NCBI RefSeq assembly: GCF_009827315.1
Contig: NZ_WTYF01000004.1
Span: 1,302,001-1,366,000, forward strand
DNA from: Qipengyuania gaetbuli
GTDB lineage: Bacteria > Pseudomonadota > Alphaproteobacteria > Sphingomonadales > Sphingomonadaceae
DNA length: 64,000 nucleotides
Direction: 5' to 3'
Under the pieces are notes generated by a model. It ran no database searches. It was not told the DNA's origin and worked only from the letters and a program-made list of their open reading frames with translations. This document shows positions 50,160 to 58,360 of the stretch, one piece after another. Position 1 is the stretch's first letter, and each line of letters begins with the position of its first letter. The translations under genes and the position numbers were made by a program.

Positions 50160-52028
50160 ATGATCCAAAAGCTCCTTATCGCCAATCGCGGCGAGATCGC
50201 CTGCCGCATCATCCGCACCGCGCGCGAAATGGGCATCGCCACTGTCGCGGTCTATTCGGATGCCGACGCGAAGGCGCTGCATGTCCGCAGCGCCGACGAG
50301 GCGGTCCACATCGGCCCCTCGCCCGCTGCCGAAAGCTATCTGGTGGGCGAGAGGATCATCGCCGCCGCGAAGCAAACCGGCGCCGAGGCGATCCATCCGG
50401 GCTACGGCTTCCTCTCCGAAAACGCAGGTTTCGCGCAGGCGGTGATCGACGCGGGGCTGATCTGGGTCGGGCCCAAGCCGGCCAGCATCGAAGCGATGGG
50501 CCTGAAGGACGCCGCCAAGGAGCGGATGATCGCTGCGGGCGTTCCGGTAACCCCGGGCTATCTCGGCGAAGACCAGTCGGTCGAACGCCTGAAGAAGGAG
50601 GCCGACGCGATCGGCTATCCCGTGTTGATCAAGGCGGTCGCGGGCGGCGGCGGCAAGGGGATGCGCAAGGTCGACGCCGCAGCCGATTTCGAGGCCGCGC
50701 TGGAAAGCTGCCGGCGCGAGGCCAAGGCCAGCTTCTCCAACGACGAGGTACTGCTGGAAAAGTGGATCACCTCGCCCCGCCACATCGAGGTGCAGGTCTT
50801 CGGCGACAGCCACGGCAATGTCGTCCACCTGTTCGAACGCGACTGCTCATTGCAGCGCCGTCACCAGAAGGTGATCGAGGAAGCCCCTGCCCCCGGCATG
50901 GACGAGACGACGCGCGAGGAAATCTGCGCCGCCGCCGTCCGCGCCGCCAAGGCGGTCGATTACGAGGGCGCAGGCACAATCGAATTCATCGCCGACGCCA
51001 GCGAAGGCCTGCGCGCCGACCGCATCTTCTTCATGGAAATGAACACGCGCCTGCAGGTCGAGCACCCGGTGACCGAGGAGATCACTGGCATCGATCTGGT
51101 GGAATGGCAGCTGCGTGTGGCGAGCGGTGAGCCGATCCCGCTGCAGCAGGAAGAGCTAAGCATCGACGGCTGGGCCATCGAGGCGCGGCTCTATGCAGAA
51201 GACCCGGCGAAAGGCTTCCTGCCGAGTACCGGCCGTCTCGACCATCTCGAATTCGTGGAAGAAGGTCGCGTGGAAACCGGCGTCGAGGAAGGCGATGCGA
51301 TCTCGCCTTTCTACGACCCGATGGTGGCCAAGCTGGTCAGCTGGGGCGAAACCCGCGACGAGGCCATCGAAGGCCTCGATGCCATGACTGCGGGCGTCGA
51401 AGTCTGGCCCGTGCGCACCAATGCCGGTTTCCTCAACCGGGCGCTCAACGATCCTGATTTCGTCATGGGCAATCTCGACACCGGCTTCATCGGCGAACGG
51501 CTCGACAGCCTCGTTCCGACAGGCGAGCCTGACGAGGAAGTCTGGCAGACAGCAGCCGCATTCGCCCTGTTCGACGAGGACGAGGACACCGAAGGCAGCT
51601 CGCTTTCCGGCTTCCGCCTCAACGCCGAACCGCGCCGCAGCGTCGCGCTGGCCAATGGCGGCGAGACCCGCACCTTGTCGGGCGATGGCGCGCTGCCCGA
51701 GGCGACCGGCCTGCTCGATGCGGAAAGCGTCATCGTGTTCGACGAGGGCATGGCCTACGACTTCGCGCTGTCGACGCGCGGCGGCGGCCACCACCATGCC
51801 CACGACGGCGACATCATCGCCCCCATGCCGGGCAAGGTCATCGCGGTCGACGTGGCGGACGGTGACAGCGTCACCGCCGGCCAGCGCCTGATGGTACTCG
51901 AAGCGATGAAGATGGAACACGCCCTCACCGCACCGTTCGACGGGACCGTTACCGGCCTGTCGGTCAGCGCCGGCAGCCAGGTGCAGGTCGAGGCCGTGCT
52001 GGCGGTTGTGGAGCCTGTAGAAGAATAG
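50160..52028 (+). CDS. Acyl-CoA carboxylase, biotin carboxylase/carrier subunit
   Basis: A 622-residue alpha subunit of a propionyl-/methylcrotonyl-type acyl-CoA carboxylase. The biotin carboxylase part (1-450) begins KLLIANRGEIACRI, contains ATP-grasp motif GGGGKGMRKV, ERDCSLQRRHQK and EMNTRLQVEHPV; the C-terminal biotinyl domain ends with EAMKMEH, biotin lysine K584. It would carboxylate biotin with bicarbonate and ATP. It is followed 58 bp later by the matching beta subunit. The substrate, acetyl-, propionyl- or methylcrotonyl-CoA, cannot be decided; no isovaleryl-CoA dehydrogenase or methylmalonyl-CoA genes are nearby. Confidence 0.93.
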   Translation: MIQKLLIANRGEIACRIIRTAREMGIATVAVYSDADAKALHVRSADEAVHIGPSPAAESYLVGERIIAAAKQTGAEAIHPGYGFLSENAGFAQAVIDAGLIWVGPKPASIEAMGLKDAAKERMIAAGVPVTPGYLGEDQSVERLKKEADAIGYPVLIKAVAGGGGKGMRKVDAAADFEAALESCRREAKASFSNDEVLLEKWITSPRHIEVQVFGDSHGNVVHLFERDCSLQRRHQKVIEEAPAPGMDETTREEICAAAVRAAKAVDYEGAGTIEFIADASEGLRADRIFFMEMNTRLQVEHPVTEEITGIDLVEWQLRVASGEPIPLQQEELSIDGWAIEARLYAEDPAKGFLPSTGRLDHLEFVEEGRVETGVEEGDAISPFYDPMVAKLVSWGETRDEAIEGLDAMTAGVEVWPVRTNAGFLNRALNDPDFVMGNLDTGFIGERLDSLVPTGEPDEEVWQTAAAFALFDEDEDTEGSSLSGFRLNAEPRRSVALANGGETRTLSGDGALPEATGLLDAESVIVFDEGMAYDFALSTRGGGHHHAHDGDIIAPMPGKVIAVDVADGDSVTAGQRLMVLEAMKMEHALTAPFDGTVTGLSVSAGSQVQVEAVLAVVEPVEE

Positions 52029-52086
52029 GGCTTTCCTTTCGGCCCGTCCCTTGCAAGCGTGCCCTCCCTGAGGAGAGAGCACGCGC

Positions 52087-53637
52087 ATGGGCTGGGACAA
52101 GGAACTGGAAGAACTGCGCCACCGCGAGGCGCTGGCCGAGCAGATGGGCGGCGCGGATAAGGTCGCCCGCCAGCATGGGCGCGGCAAGATGGACGCACGC
52201 GCCCGGCTCGCCGCGCTGTGCGACGATGGTACTTTCCGCGAAATCGGCAAGATCGCAGGACGCGGTTCCTATGACGAGGACGGCAATCTCACCGGCGTCC
52301 TTCCCGCCCCCTTCCTGTTCGGCAAGGCGCTGGTGAACGGCCGCCCGGTCGTGGCCACGGCCGACGATTTCACCATTCGCGGCGGGGCGGCCGACGCAGG
52401 CATCAGCCGCAAGATGGTGCAGGCCGAGAAGATGGCGCACGAACTGAAGCTGCCGATCATCCGCATGATCGACGGCACCGGCGGCGGCGGCAGCGTGAAG
52501 ACGCTCGAACAGATCGGCGCGACCTATATCCCTGCCGTCCCCGGCTGGTCGGACGTGGTGAAGAACCTCGACACGGTGCCGGTCGTCGCCCTCGCGCTCG
52601 GCCCGACGGCAGGCCTCGGCGCGGCGCGCACGGTCGCCAGCCATTACTCGATCATGGTCAAGGGCCTCAGCCAGATCTTCGCCGCCGGGCCCGCCGTGGT
52701 CGACGGGCTGGGCGAAGCTTACAAGAGTTCGACCGACCACCAGCAGGCCAAGGAAGACCTCGGCGGCTCGGTGATCCACACCCGCAACGGCGTGGTCGAC
52801 GACGAGGTGGGAAGCGAGGCCGAGGCCTTCGCGCGCGCTCGCCACTTCCTGTCCTTCATGCCCGAGCACGTCGGCCAGCTTGCCCGCCGCTCGCATTGCA
52901 CCGATCCGGTCCATCGGCGCGAGGAAGCGTTGCTCAGCCTCGTCCCGCGCGATCCAAAGGCCGTCTATTCGATGCGCCGCTGCATGGAGATGGTGTTCGA
53001 CCAGGGCACCGTGTTCGAGATCGGCCGGATGTGGGGCCGTGCCTGCATCACCGCGCTCGCCCGCCTCGATGGCTGTCCGGTGATGGTGTTGGCAAGCGAC
53101 CCCAGCTACCTCGGCGGGTCGTGGGAAGCCAAGACCAGCGAGAAGGTCGAACGCTTCGTCAAGCTTGCCGACCAGTTCCGCCTGCCGATCGTACACCTCG
53201 TCGACAACCCAGGCTTCATGATCGGGCGCGAGGCGGAAATGGCGGGCACGATCCGGTACGGCGTGCAGGCGATGAACGCGATTTACAAGGCGAGCGTGCC
53301 TCTCGCCTCGGTGGTCCTGCGCCGCGCATACGGCATCGCCGGCAGCGCGATGAGCAATGCCGAGACATACCAGTACCGCTATTGCTGGCCTTCGGGCGAC
53401 TGGGGCAGCCTGCCCATCGCGGGCGGGCTGGAGGTCGCCTACAAGTCGGAACTCGAAGCTGCGGACGATCCGGCCGCCGAACTGGAAGCCATCCGGGCGC
53501 GGCTGGACAAGGTCACCAGCCCCTTCCGCAGTGCCGAGCGCTTCAATGTCGAGGACATCATCGACCCGCGCGACACGCGGCCGCTGCTGTGCGAATTCGC
53601 CTCGCTCGCCTGGCGCAGGCTGGAAGCGGAAAGCTAG
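52087..53637 (+). CDS. Acyl-CoA carboxylase, carboxyltransferase (beta) subunit
   Basis: A 516-residue carboxyltransferase of the PccB/MccB/AccD family. It moves CO2 from biotin to an acyl-CoA. N-terminal GRGKMDARARL, the acyl-CoA loop RMIDGTGGGGSV (near 137-148), and the C-terminal biotin-side LVDNPGFMIGREAE and RRAYGIAGSAMSN segments are intact. GGAGAGAG lies ten bases before the ATG. Pair with the upstream alpha subunit as one two-gene operon. Its sequence is not an obvious match to the best-known PccB or MccB, so the specific acyl-CoA is open. The stop overlaps the convergent MFS gene by four bases (CTAG). Confidence 0.92.
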   Translation: MGWDKELEELRHREALAEQMGGADKVARQHGRGKMDARARLAALCDDGTFREIGKIAGRGSYDEDGNLTGVLPAPFLFGKALVNGRPVVATADDFTIRGGAADAGISRKMVQAEKMAHELKLPIIRMIDGTGGGGSVKTLEQIGATYIPAVPGWSDVVKNLDTVPVVALALGPTAGLGAARTVASHYSIMVKGLSQIFAAGPAVVDGLGEAYKSSTDHQQAKEDLGGSVIHTRNGVVDDEVGSEAEAFARARHFLSFMPEHVGQLARRSHCTDPVHRREEALLSLVPRDPKAVYSMRRCMEMVFDQGTVFEIGRMWGRACITALARLDGCPVMVLASDPSYLGGSWEAKTSEKVERFVKLADQFRLPIVHLVDNPGFMIGREAEMAGTIRYGVQAMNAIYKASVPLASVVLRRAYGIAGSAMSNAETYQYRYCWPSGDWGSLPIAGGLEVAYKSELEAADDPAAELEAIRARLDKVTSPFRSAERFNVEDIIDPRDTRPLLCEFASLAWRRLEAES

Positions 53638-54899
53638 GCGTCGTCTTCCATCTTGTCGCCGAACAGCGTGCCGCGTTCGGAAAACAGCACGAAGGCGAGG
53701 CTGAGCACCGCCGTCACCAGCAGCGCGAGCGCCAGCGGACGCGCGGTCCCGTCATAGGCAAAGCCGACGAAGGCGCCCAGCAGCGCCCCGCTGGTCATGC
53801 GCAGGAAGCCCTGCGCACTCGAGGCGGCACCTGCGATATGGCGGAACGGCTGCAAGGCGATGGAGCCGAAATTGGCCCCGATGAAGCCCAGCAGGCTCAT
53901 GTTCGCCGCCATCAGCGGGACGAAGGTCCACAGCGTCTCGTCGGGCTGGTTGGCGAAATAGTATTGGGCTGCCGCAATCGCGATGAAGGCAAACAGCGCG
54001 GCATGGCTGACCTTGCGCGCGCCGAAGCGTTCCACGATGCGGCTGTTCGACCAGTTGGCGAGTGCCATGCAGCCTGCGCAGATCGCGAAGATAAGCGGGA
54101 AGCGGTCGCCCGCGCCGAAGGCCTCGCCGATCAGCTGCTGGCTCGAATTGATGAAGCCGAACAATCCGCCGAAGACCAGCGCACTGCCGAGCGTGTAGCC
54201 GATGGTCTCGCGCAATGTCAGCGCGGCCTTCATATTGCGCGCGATCACCGGGATGCGGATTTCCTGCCGGTCTTCCTCGTGCAGTGTCTCGGGCAAGCGG
54301 AAATAGACCCATGCGCTCATCGCCACGCCTGCCACAGCCATGGACACGAAGATCCAGCGCCAGTCTCCCATCAGCACGAGCACGCCCTGCCCGACACTGG
54401 GCGCGACGGCGGGCACGAGCAGGAAGATCACAAAGATCAGGCTCATCATGCGTGCCATGCGGTCGCCGCCCACGCGGTCGCGGATGATGGCCGGCGGCAG
54501 GGCAATGATGCCCGCTGCGAAGAAGCCCTGGGCCGCACGCAGGGCCACCAGCCCGTCGAAAGTGGTTACCAGCGCGCAGGCGATCGACAGTACGATGTAG
54601 AGGAACAGCGCGACGAACAGCACGGGCCGTCGGCCGTAGCGGTCGGCAAATGCCCCCGGCACCAGCGTGCCGATGCCGGCGGCGAGCAGGTAAGCGCCGA
54701 CCACGAACTGGCGGCGATTGCCCTCCGCACCCAGATCGCCGGCCAACACGTCGAGCGCGGGCAGGATGGCGTCGATGCCGAAAGCATTGAGCGCCATCAG
54801 CAGCGCCATCATCCAGATGAGTTCGCGCTCGCCGATCGGCGCACGCTTCGCGGCGGCGGCCGGGGGTCGTTCCCCGCTGGCAAGCTGGTCGTTTCGCAT
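53634..54899 (-). CDS. Bcr/CflA family drug-resistance MFS transporter
   Basis: A 421-residue twelve-helix transporter of the major facilitator superfamily, Bcr/CflA branch. The start is taken as ATG 54899, a longer ATG (54941) being possible. Signatures: IDAILPALDVLAGDLG near the first periplasmic loop, PGAFADRYGRRPVLF between helices 2 and 3 (the MFS motif A), RAAQGFFAAGIIALPPAIIRD (ends: RAAQGF, IIRD) and VAPSVGQGVLVLMGDWRWIF. Predicted to export drugs or small metabolites by proton antiport. Divergent from dinB with a 65-bp gap. Confidence 0.9.
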   Translation of the reverse strand: MRNDQLASGERPPAAAAKRAPIGERELIWMMALLMALNAFGIDAILPALDVLAGDLGAEGNRRQFVVGAYLLAAGIGTLVPGAFADRYGRRPVLFVALFLYIVLSIACALVTTFDGLVALRAAQGFFAAGIIALPPAIIRDRVGGDRMARMMSLIFVIFLLVPAVAPSVGQGVLVLMGDWRWIFVSMAVAGVAMSAWVYFRLPETLHEEDRQEIRIPVIARNMKAALTLRETIGYTLGSALVFGGLFGFINSSQQLIGEAFGAGDRFPLIFAICAGCMALANWSNSRIVERFGARKVSHAALFAFIAIAAAQYYFANQPDETLWTFVPLMAANMSLLGFIGANFGSIALQPFRHIAGAASSAQGFLRMTSGALLGAFVGFAYDGTARPLALALLVTAVLSLAFVLFSERGTLFGDKMEDDA

Positions 54900-54964
54900 T
54901 TGCACAAAATGGCGGGTGGCGCACAAGGTTCCGCTTTGCAACCCATGTCGCTATCTGATGTTGC

Positions 54965-56080
54965 ATGAGCGACACGCAAGGCAGCGATGAGGAGGAGGCC
55001 GACGGCCTCAGGAAAATCATCCATGTCGACATGGATGCCTTCTTCGCCAGCGTCGAGCAGCGCGATAATCCGGAACTGCGCGGCAAGCCCGTGGCGGTCG
55101 GCGGATCGAGCGGACGCGGCGTGGTCGCCGCCGCCAGCTACGAAGCGCGCAAATTCGGCGTGCGGAGCGCGATGCCCTCGGTCACGGCCAAGCGCCTGTG
55201 CCCCGACCTCATTTTCTGCAAATCGCGCTTCGATGTCTATCGCGAGGTCAGCCAGCAGATCCGCGCGATCTTCCGCCACCACACCGATCTTGTCGAACCG
55301 CTGAGCCTCGACGAGGCCTATCTCGACGTGACCGAGGACAAGCTGGGTATCGGCAGTGCAACGCGCATTGCCGAACTGATCCGGCAGGAAATCCGCGCCA
55401 AGACAAAGCTGACCGCGAGCGCGGGCGTGTCCTACAACAAGTTCCTCGCCAAGCTCGCCAGCGACCAAAACAAGCCCGACGGCCTGTGCGTGATTCGTCC
55501 CGGGGAAGGCGCGGAATTCGTCCAGGCGCTGCCCGTCAGGCGCTTCCACGGCGTGGGGCCCAAGGGCGCGGAAAAGATGGACCGGCTGGGCATCGAGACC
55601 GGTGCGGACCTCGCCGCGAAAGACATCGAGTGGCTGCGCGCCCATTTCGGCAGCTTCGCAGATTACCTCTACCGTGCAGCAAGGGGCATCGACCTCAGGC
55701 CCGTCCGCTCCAGCCGTATCCGCAAGTCGGTCGGAGGCGAGCGCACCTTCAGCCGCGACCTGTCATCGGGCAGCGAACTGCGCGATACGATGGAGGACAT
55801 CATCGACATCGTCTGGGGCTATATCGAACGGGCCGAAGCGAAGGGGCGCACGGTCACGCTGAAGATGAAGTACACCGACTTCCAGATCTTCAGCCGCGCA
55901 AAGACGGTCGACAGGCCGATCGAGAGCAAGGAAGAATTCGCCGCCATCGGCCGCGCATTGCTGGAAGAAGTCCTGCCGCTGCCCATGCCGATCCGGCTGA
56001 TGGGCCTGACCCTGTCGAAACTGCAGCGCGACGGCGAGGACGAACCGTCCCGTCCCGACGCGCAGCTCAGCCTGCTCTAA
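54965..56080 (+). CDS. dinB: DNA polymerase IV
   Basis: A 371-residue Y-family translesion polymerase. Catalytic motif HVDMDAFFASVEQ (about residues 20-32) with D22, and SLDEAYLDV (near 113-121) with D115/E116, are intact. The C-terminal little-finger domain ends in QLSLL, a sliding-clamp-binding motif of the QLxLF type, placing it at the replication fork. The upstream gap has no alphaproteobacterial LexA site (GTTC-N7-GTTC), so SOS control is not evident. Convergent with the NUDIX gene by 4 bp. It shares its 65-bp promoter region with the divergent MFS transporter. Confidence 0.95.
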   Translation: MSDTQGSDEEEADGLRKIIHVDMDAFFASVEQRDNPELRGKPVAVGGSSGRGVVAAASYEARKFGVRSAMPSVTAKRLCPDLIFCKSRFDVYREVSQQIRAIFRHHTDLVEPLSLDEAYLDVTEDKLGIGSATRIAELIRQEIRAKTKLTASAGVSYNKFLAKLASDQNKPDGLCVIRPGEGAEFVQALPVRRFHGVGPKGAEKMDRLGIETGADLAAKDIEWLRAHFGSFADYLYRAARGIDLRPVRSSRIRKSVGGERTFSRDLSSGSELRDTMEDIIDIVWGYIERAEAKGRTVTLKMKYTDFQIFSRAKTVDRPIESKEEFAAIGRALLEEVLPLPMPIRLMGLTLSKLQRDGEDEPSRPDAQLSLL

Positions 56081-56547
56081 TCCGCGCGCTGGCGCCACAG
56101 CTCCAGCCGCGCGCGCGTACGCGGGCTGAGCGGTTCGGGCAGCGAATGCGTGGGGAAGAACCGCGCTTCGAGGATCTCGCGCCCGTCGGCCTTGGGCACG
56201 TCGTTCACCACGCCCGAAAAGATATGCGCCGTGTGCGCTGCGCCCGACAGCGTTTCGTCGATCGTGCCGATCTGCTTGAGCGCGCTGATCTCGCAGCCCA
56301 CTTCCTCGCGCAATTCGCGCCGGGCGGCGTCTTCGGGCGTCTCGCCCCGGTCGATCCCGCCGCCGACGAAGTACCAGAAATCGGGGCCGTAGCTGTGCCG
56401 CACCAGTAGGATCTGCCCGTCGAAATCGCGTGCGATCACGCTGACACCGTCGCGGCTCACGCCGGTGCGCTGCCGCACGATGGCGCGGATGCGATAGGCG
56501 ATGCGAAGGGCGAACCGGTGGGCCGGAACCGGGATCAGGTGAAGCAT
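56077..56547 (-). CDS. NUDIX hydrolase
   Basis: A 156-residue NUDIX enzyme. The Nudix box is intact, from GGGIDRGETPEDAA through RRELREEVG (about residues 62-85), with the catalytic Glu pair. Members hydrolyse nucleoside diphosphates linked to other groups, including damaged or house-cleaning substrates. It lies downstream of pgl with a 13-bp overlap and so is likely co-transcribed with it, and tail to tail with dinB. The N-terminal hydrophobic-basic stretch RFALRIAYRIRAIVRQR is unusual and might form an extra helix. Substrate not predictable. Confidence 0.9.
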   Translation of the reverse strand: MLHLIPVPAHRFALRIAYRIRAIVRQRTGVSRDGVSVIARDFDGQILLVRHSYGPDFWYFVGGGIDRGETPEDAARRELREEVGCEISALKQIGTIDETLSGAAHTAHIFSGVVNDVPKADGREILEARFFPTHSLPEPLSPRTRARLELWRQRAD

Positions 56548-57155
56548 GTCATCGGCTGGCTCGCGCCCGACAGGAAACGGGCGACGGGAAGGTCGCTGGC
56601 ACCGGCAGCGGCGGCATCGAACACGGCGCGCTTGTCCTCGCCGCGGATCACGAATGCGACCTGCGCGGAATCGAGCAGCGCCGGCAGCGTCAGGCTGATC
56701 CGGTCGAAGGGCGCCTCGGGCGGCAGCGGATCGGGCGTGAGGCGCACGATCCGGCGCGCTTCATCGAGCTGCGGGTCGGTGTTGGGGAACAGCGAGGCGA
56801 TGTGCCCGTCCGCCCCCATGCCGAGCCAGGCAAGGTCGAAACGCGGCACGGCTTCCATTTCGGTCAGCGTGACCACTTCGGCACCTGCCGGTTCGAAGAG
56901 GGCACGCAGCTTGCCCGTGTTCGAGGCTGCATGGTCTTCCGGCACGATCCGGTCGTCATTCGGCCAGACGACCAGCCGCGCGAAGTCGAGATCCCTTTCC
57001 AGCAGCTTGCCTATGATCGGGAACGGGGTCGAGCCACCCGGGACGGTGATGGTCACCGGACCTTCGGTGGATGCCAGTGCCTCTCCTAGGCGGGCCGCCA
57101 GCCAATCGGCAATCGCGCCGTCGTCCGCATTCTCGATGATCGTTACGTCAGCCAT
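56535..57155 (-). CDS. pgl: 6-phosphogluconolactonase
   Basis: A 206-residue DevB/SOL-type 6-phosphogluconolactonase that hydrolyses 6-phosphogluconolactone in the pentose phosphate and Entner-Doudoroff routes. The start is ATG 57155. Motifs: TVPGGSTPFP (near 38-47), LVVWPNDDRIVPEDHAASN (split: PNDDRIVP, HAASN) and LGMGADGHIASLFPN. Sphingomonads usually keep pgl next to zwf and edd; here those genes are absent, and the neighbour is a NUDIX gene overlapping by 13 bp. It may be a stand-alone or second copy. Confidence 0.93.
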   Translation of the reverse strand: MADVTIIENADDGAIADWLAARLGEALASTEGPVTITVPGGSTPFPIIGKLLERDLDFARLVVWPNDDRIVPEDHAASNTGKLRALFEPAGAEVVTLTEMEAVPRFDLAWLGMGADGHIASLFPNTDPQLDEARRIVRLTPDPLPPEAPFDRISLTLPALLDSAQVAFVIRGEDKRAVFDAAAAGASDLPVARFLSGASQPMTCFT

Positions 57156-57172
57156 GACCGTCACATACAGCA

Positions 57173-57203
57173 AACCCGTCCGCACCCAAGGTGCGAACGG
57201 GCC
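57173..57203 (-). terminator. Terminator downstream of dps
   Basis: On the dps strand CCCGTTCGCACC pairs with GGTGCGGACGGG around TTG, followed by TTTG. It lies between dps and pgl and probably separates their transcripts. The T tract is short. Confidence 0.5.
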
Positions 57204-57228
57204 TGAATTGGTATTTTTTCCGAAGGCC

Positions 57229-57690
57229 TTAATTGGCGGTCTGGTTCAGGAACCAGATGCGCTCCTCCGTCTGGTCGATCCAGTCGTCGACGATGCCGCT
57301 GGTGGCGTTGTCGCCGACTGCCTCCGCTTCTTCCTTCACCTTGGCCAAGCGGTCGTGAAGCTTGCGATTGTCGTCGCGCAGTTCGGCTACCATGGCATCA
57401 GCGGTGATGGTGACGTCGTCCTGGTCGGCGATCTTGGTCTCGCTCGCGATCGTCCCGATCGAGGTGAGCGTGTATTCGTCGTTCTTGCGCACGCGCTCGC
57501 CGATGGCGTCGACCGTCCCGATCAGCTGGGCGGCCTGTTCGTCGAACAGCAGGTGCAGGTCGCGGAAACGCGGCCCGGCGACGTGCCAGTGGAAGTTCTT
57601 GGTCTTCATGTAGAGCGCCAGCGTATCGGCCAGCGCGCCGTTCAAAGCGGTCACGAGACCGGCTTTCGAATTGTTGCCGATTTCGGCCAT
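57229..57690 (-). CDS. dps: Dps family DNA-protection/ferritin-like protein
   Basis: A 153-residue Dps-type mini-ferritin, which forms dodecamers that oxidise and store iron and protect DNA. The start is the ATG at 57690 behind AGGGGAAAA. Ferroxidase-site residues are visible: H in KTKNFHWHVAGPRFRDLH (His at the usual two positions), and LLFDEQAAQ with the Asp/Glu ligands. The C-terminal DWIDQTEERIWFLNQTAN is typical. No lysine-rich N-terminal DNA-binding tail is obvious. A 6-bp palindrome (57774-57792) lies upstream and may be an operator. Expected to respond to oxidative stress or starvation. Confidence 0.93.
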   Translation of the reverse strand: MAEIGNNSKAGLVTALNGALADTLALYMKTKNFHWHVAGPRFRDLHLLFDEQAAQLIGTVDAIGERVRKNDEYTLTSIGTIASETKIADQDDVTITADAMVAELRDDNRKLHDRLAKVKEEAEAVGDNATSGIVDDWIDQTEERIWFLNQTAN

Positions 57691-57773
57691 GATTTTTCCC
57701 CTTTGTCGGATTTCTGTCTTGTCCAACCAACGGTCGGGCAAGCGGGGAGTTTCATGGTGTATCTAGGTCGTTT

Positions 57774-57792
57774 TAATCGCTTCAGACGATTA
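57774..57792. promoter_or_regulatory. TAATCG-N7-CGATTA palindrome upstream of dps
   Basis: A perfect 6-bp dyad (57774-57779 and 57787-57792), 84 bp before the dps start and overlapping the stop codon of the GDT1-like gene. No T tract. It could be an operator for dps; the regulator is unknown. Confidence 0.35.
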
Positions 57793-58350
57793 CGATATCA
57801 ATCCGCGAACGGATAATCCGATTGTTACAGCCATCACTGCGAGCATGAAAGCAAGGCCAAGTCGCAGGCCCCTCAGCGGCAATTTTGCAAGCCCCGGCCC
57901 CAAGGCATAGCCGGTCGCCATGGCCGCGATTCCGCCGATTGCGCCTCCCGCCGCGGCCATGTGCGGGAGGGCGAGCGCCGCCCCCAATGCGAAGACGACG
58001 AAGCGCGCCGCATCGGTCGCCTGCCGCAGGATCAGCGTGAGCGCAGCCGCGCCGAGCGAGCGGGTCGGCTCTTCCGGCATCCGGCCACGGATGGGCCATG
58101 CCAGCTCGGCTGCAGACAGCAGCAGCGCCAGCGCAACGAACATCTGCGACGCATTGACCGACAGCATTTCCGCAAGCCGGCCGCCCGCCCATCCGGCCAG
58201 CGCGCCGGTCAGCGCCGCGCAGGCTAGCGCGGTAGCGAGGAGACCTGTCGAGGGCCCCAGCTTCGTCCGCACATGCGCCACTAGCAGCTGGTCGCGCGCG
58301 CCTGCCGACAGCACGAAGCTGGCGACAAAGGCTAAGAAGAACGCGCTCAT
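57790..58350 (-). CDS. Degenerate GDT1/TMEM165-like (UPF0016) membrane protein
   Basis: A 186-residue protein with about six hydrophobic helices in two similar halves, as in the UPF0016/GDT1 family of Ca2+/Mn2+-H+ transporters. The family motif E-x-G-D-K/R-T/S, found once per half, is degraded: the first half reads SAGARDQ and the second RQATDAAR. If it belongs to this family it may have lost ion transport or changed selectivity. It begins 10 bp after the PhoX gene on the same strand, so they are probably co-transcribed. The family call is tentative and rests on helix layout and motif remnants. Confidence 0.55.
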   Translation of the reverse strand: MSAFFLAFVASFVLSAGARDQLLVAHVRTKLGPSTGLLATALACAALTGALAGWAGGRLAEMLSVNASQMFVALALLLSAAELAWPIRGRMPEEPTRSLGAAALTLILRQATDAARFVVFALGAALALPHMAAAGGAIGGIAAMATGYALGPGLAKLPLRGLRLGLAFMLAVMAVTIGLSVRGLIS

Positions 58351-58360
58351 TGCTGGCCCG

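Noticed and set aside
54900..54964. LexA-type SOS box before dinB
   Set aside because: No GTTC-N7-GTTC pair could be found in the gap.
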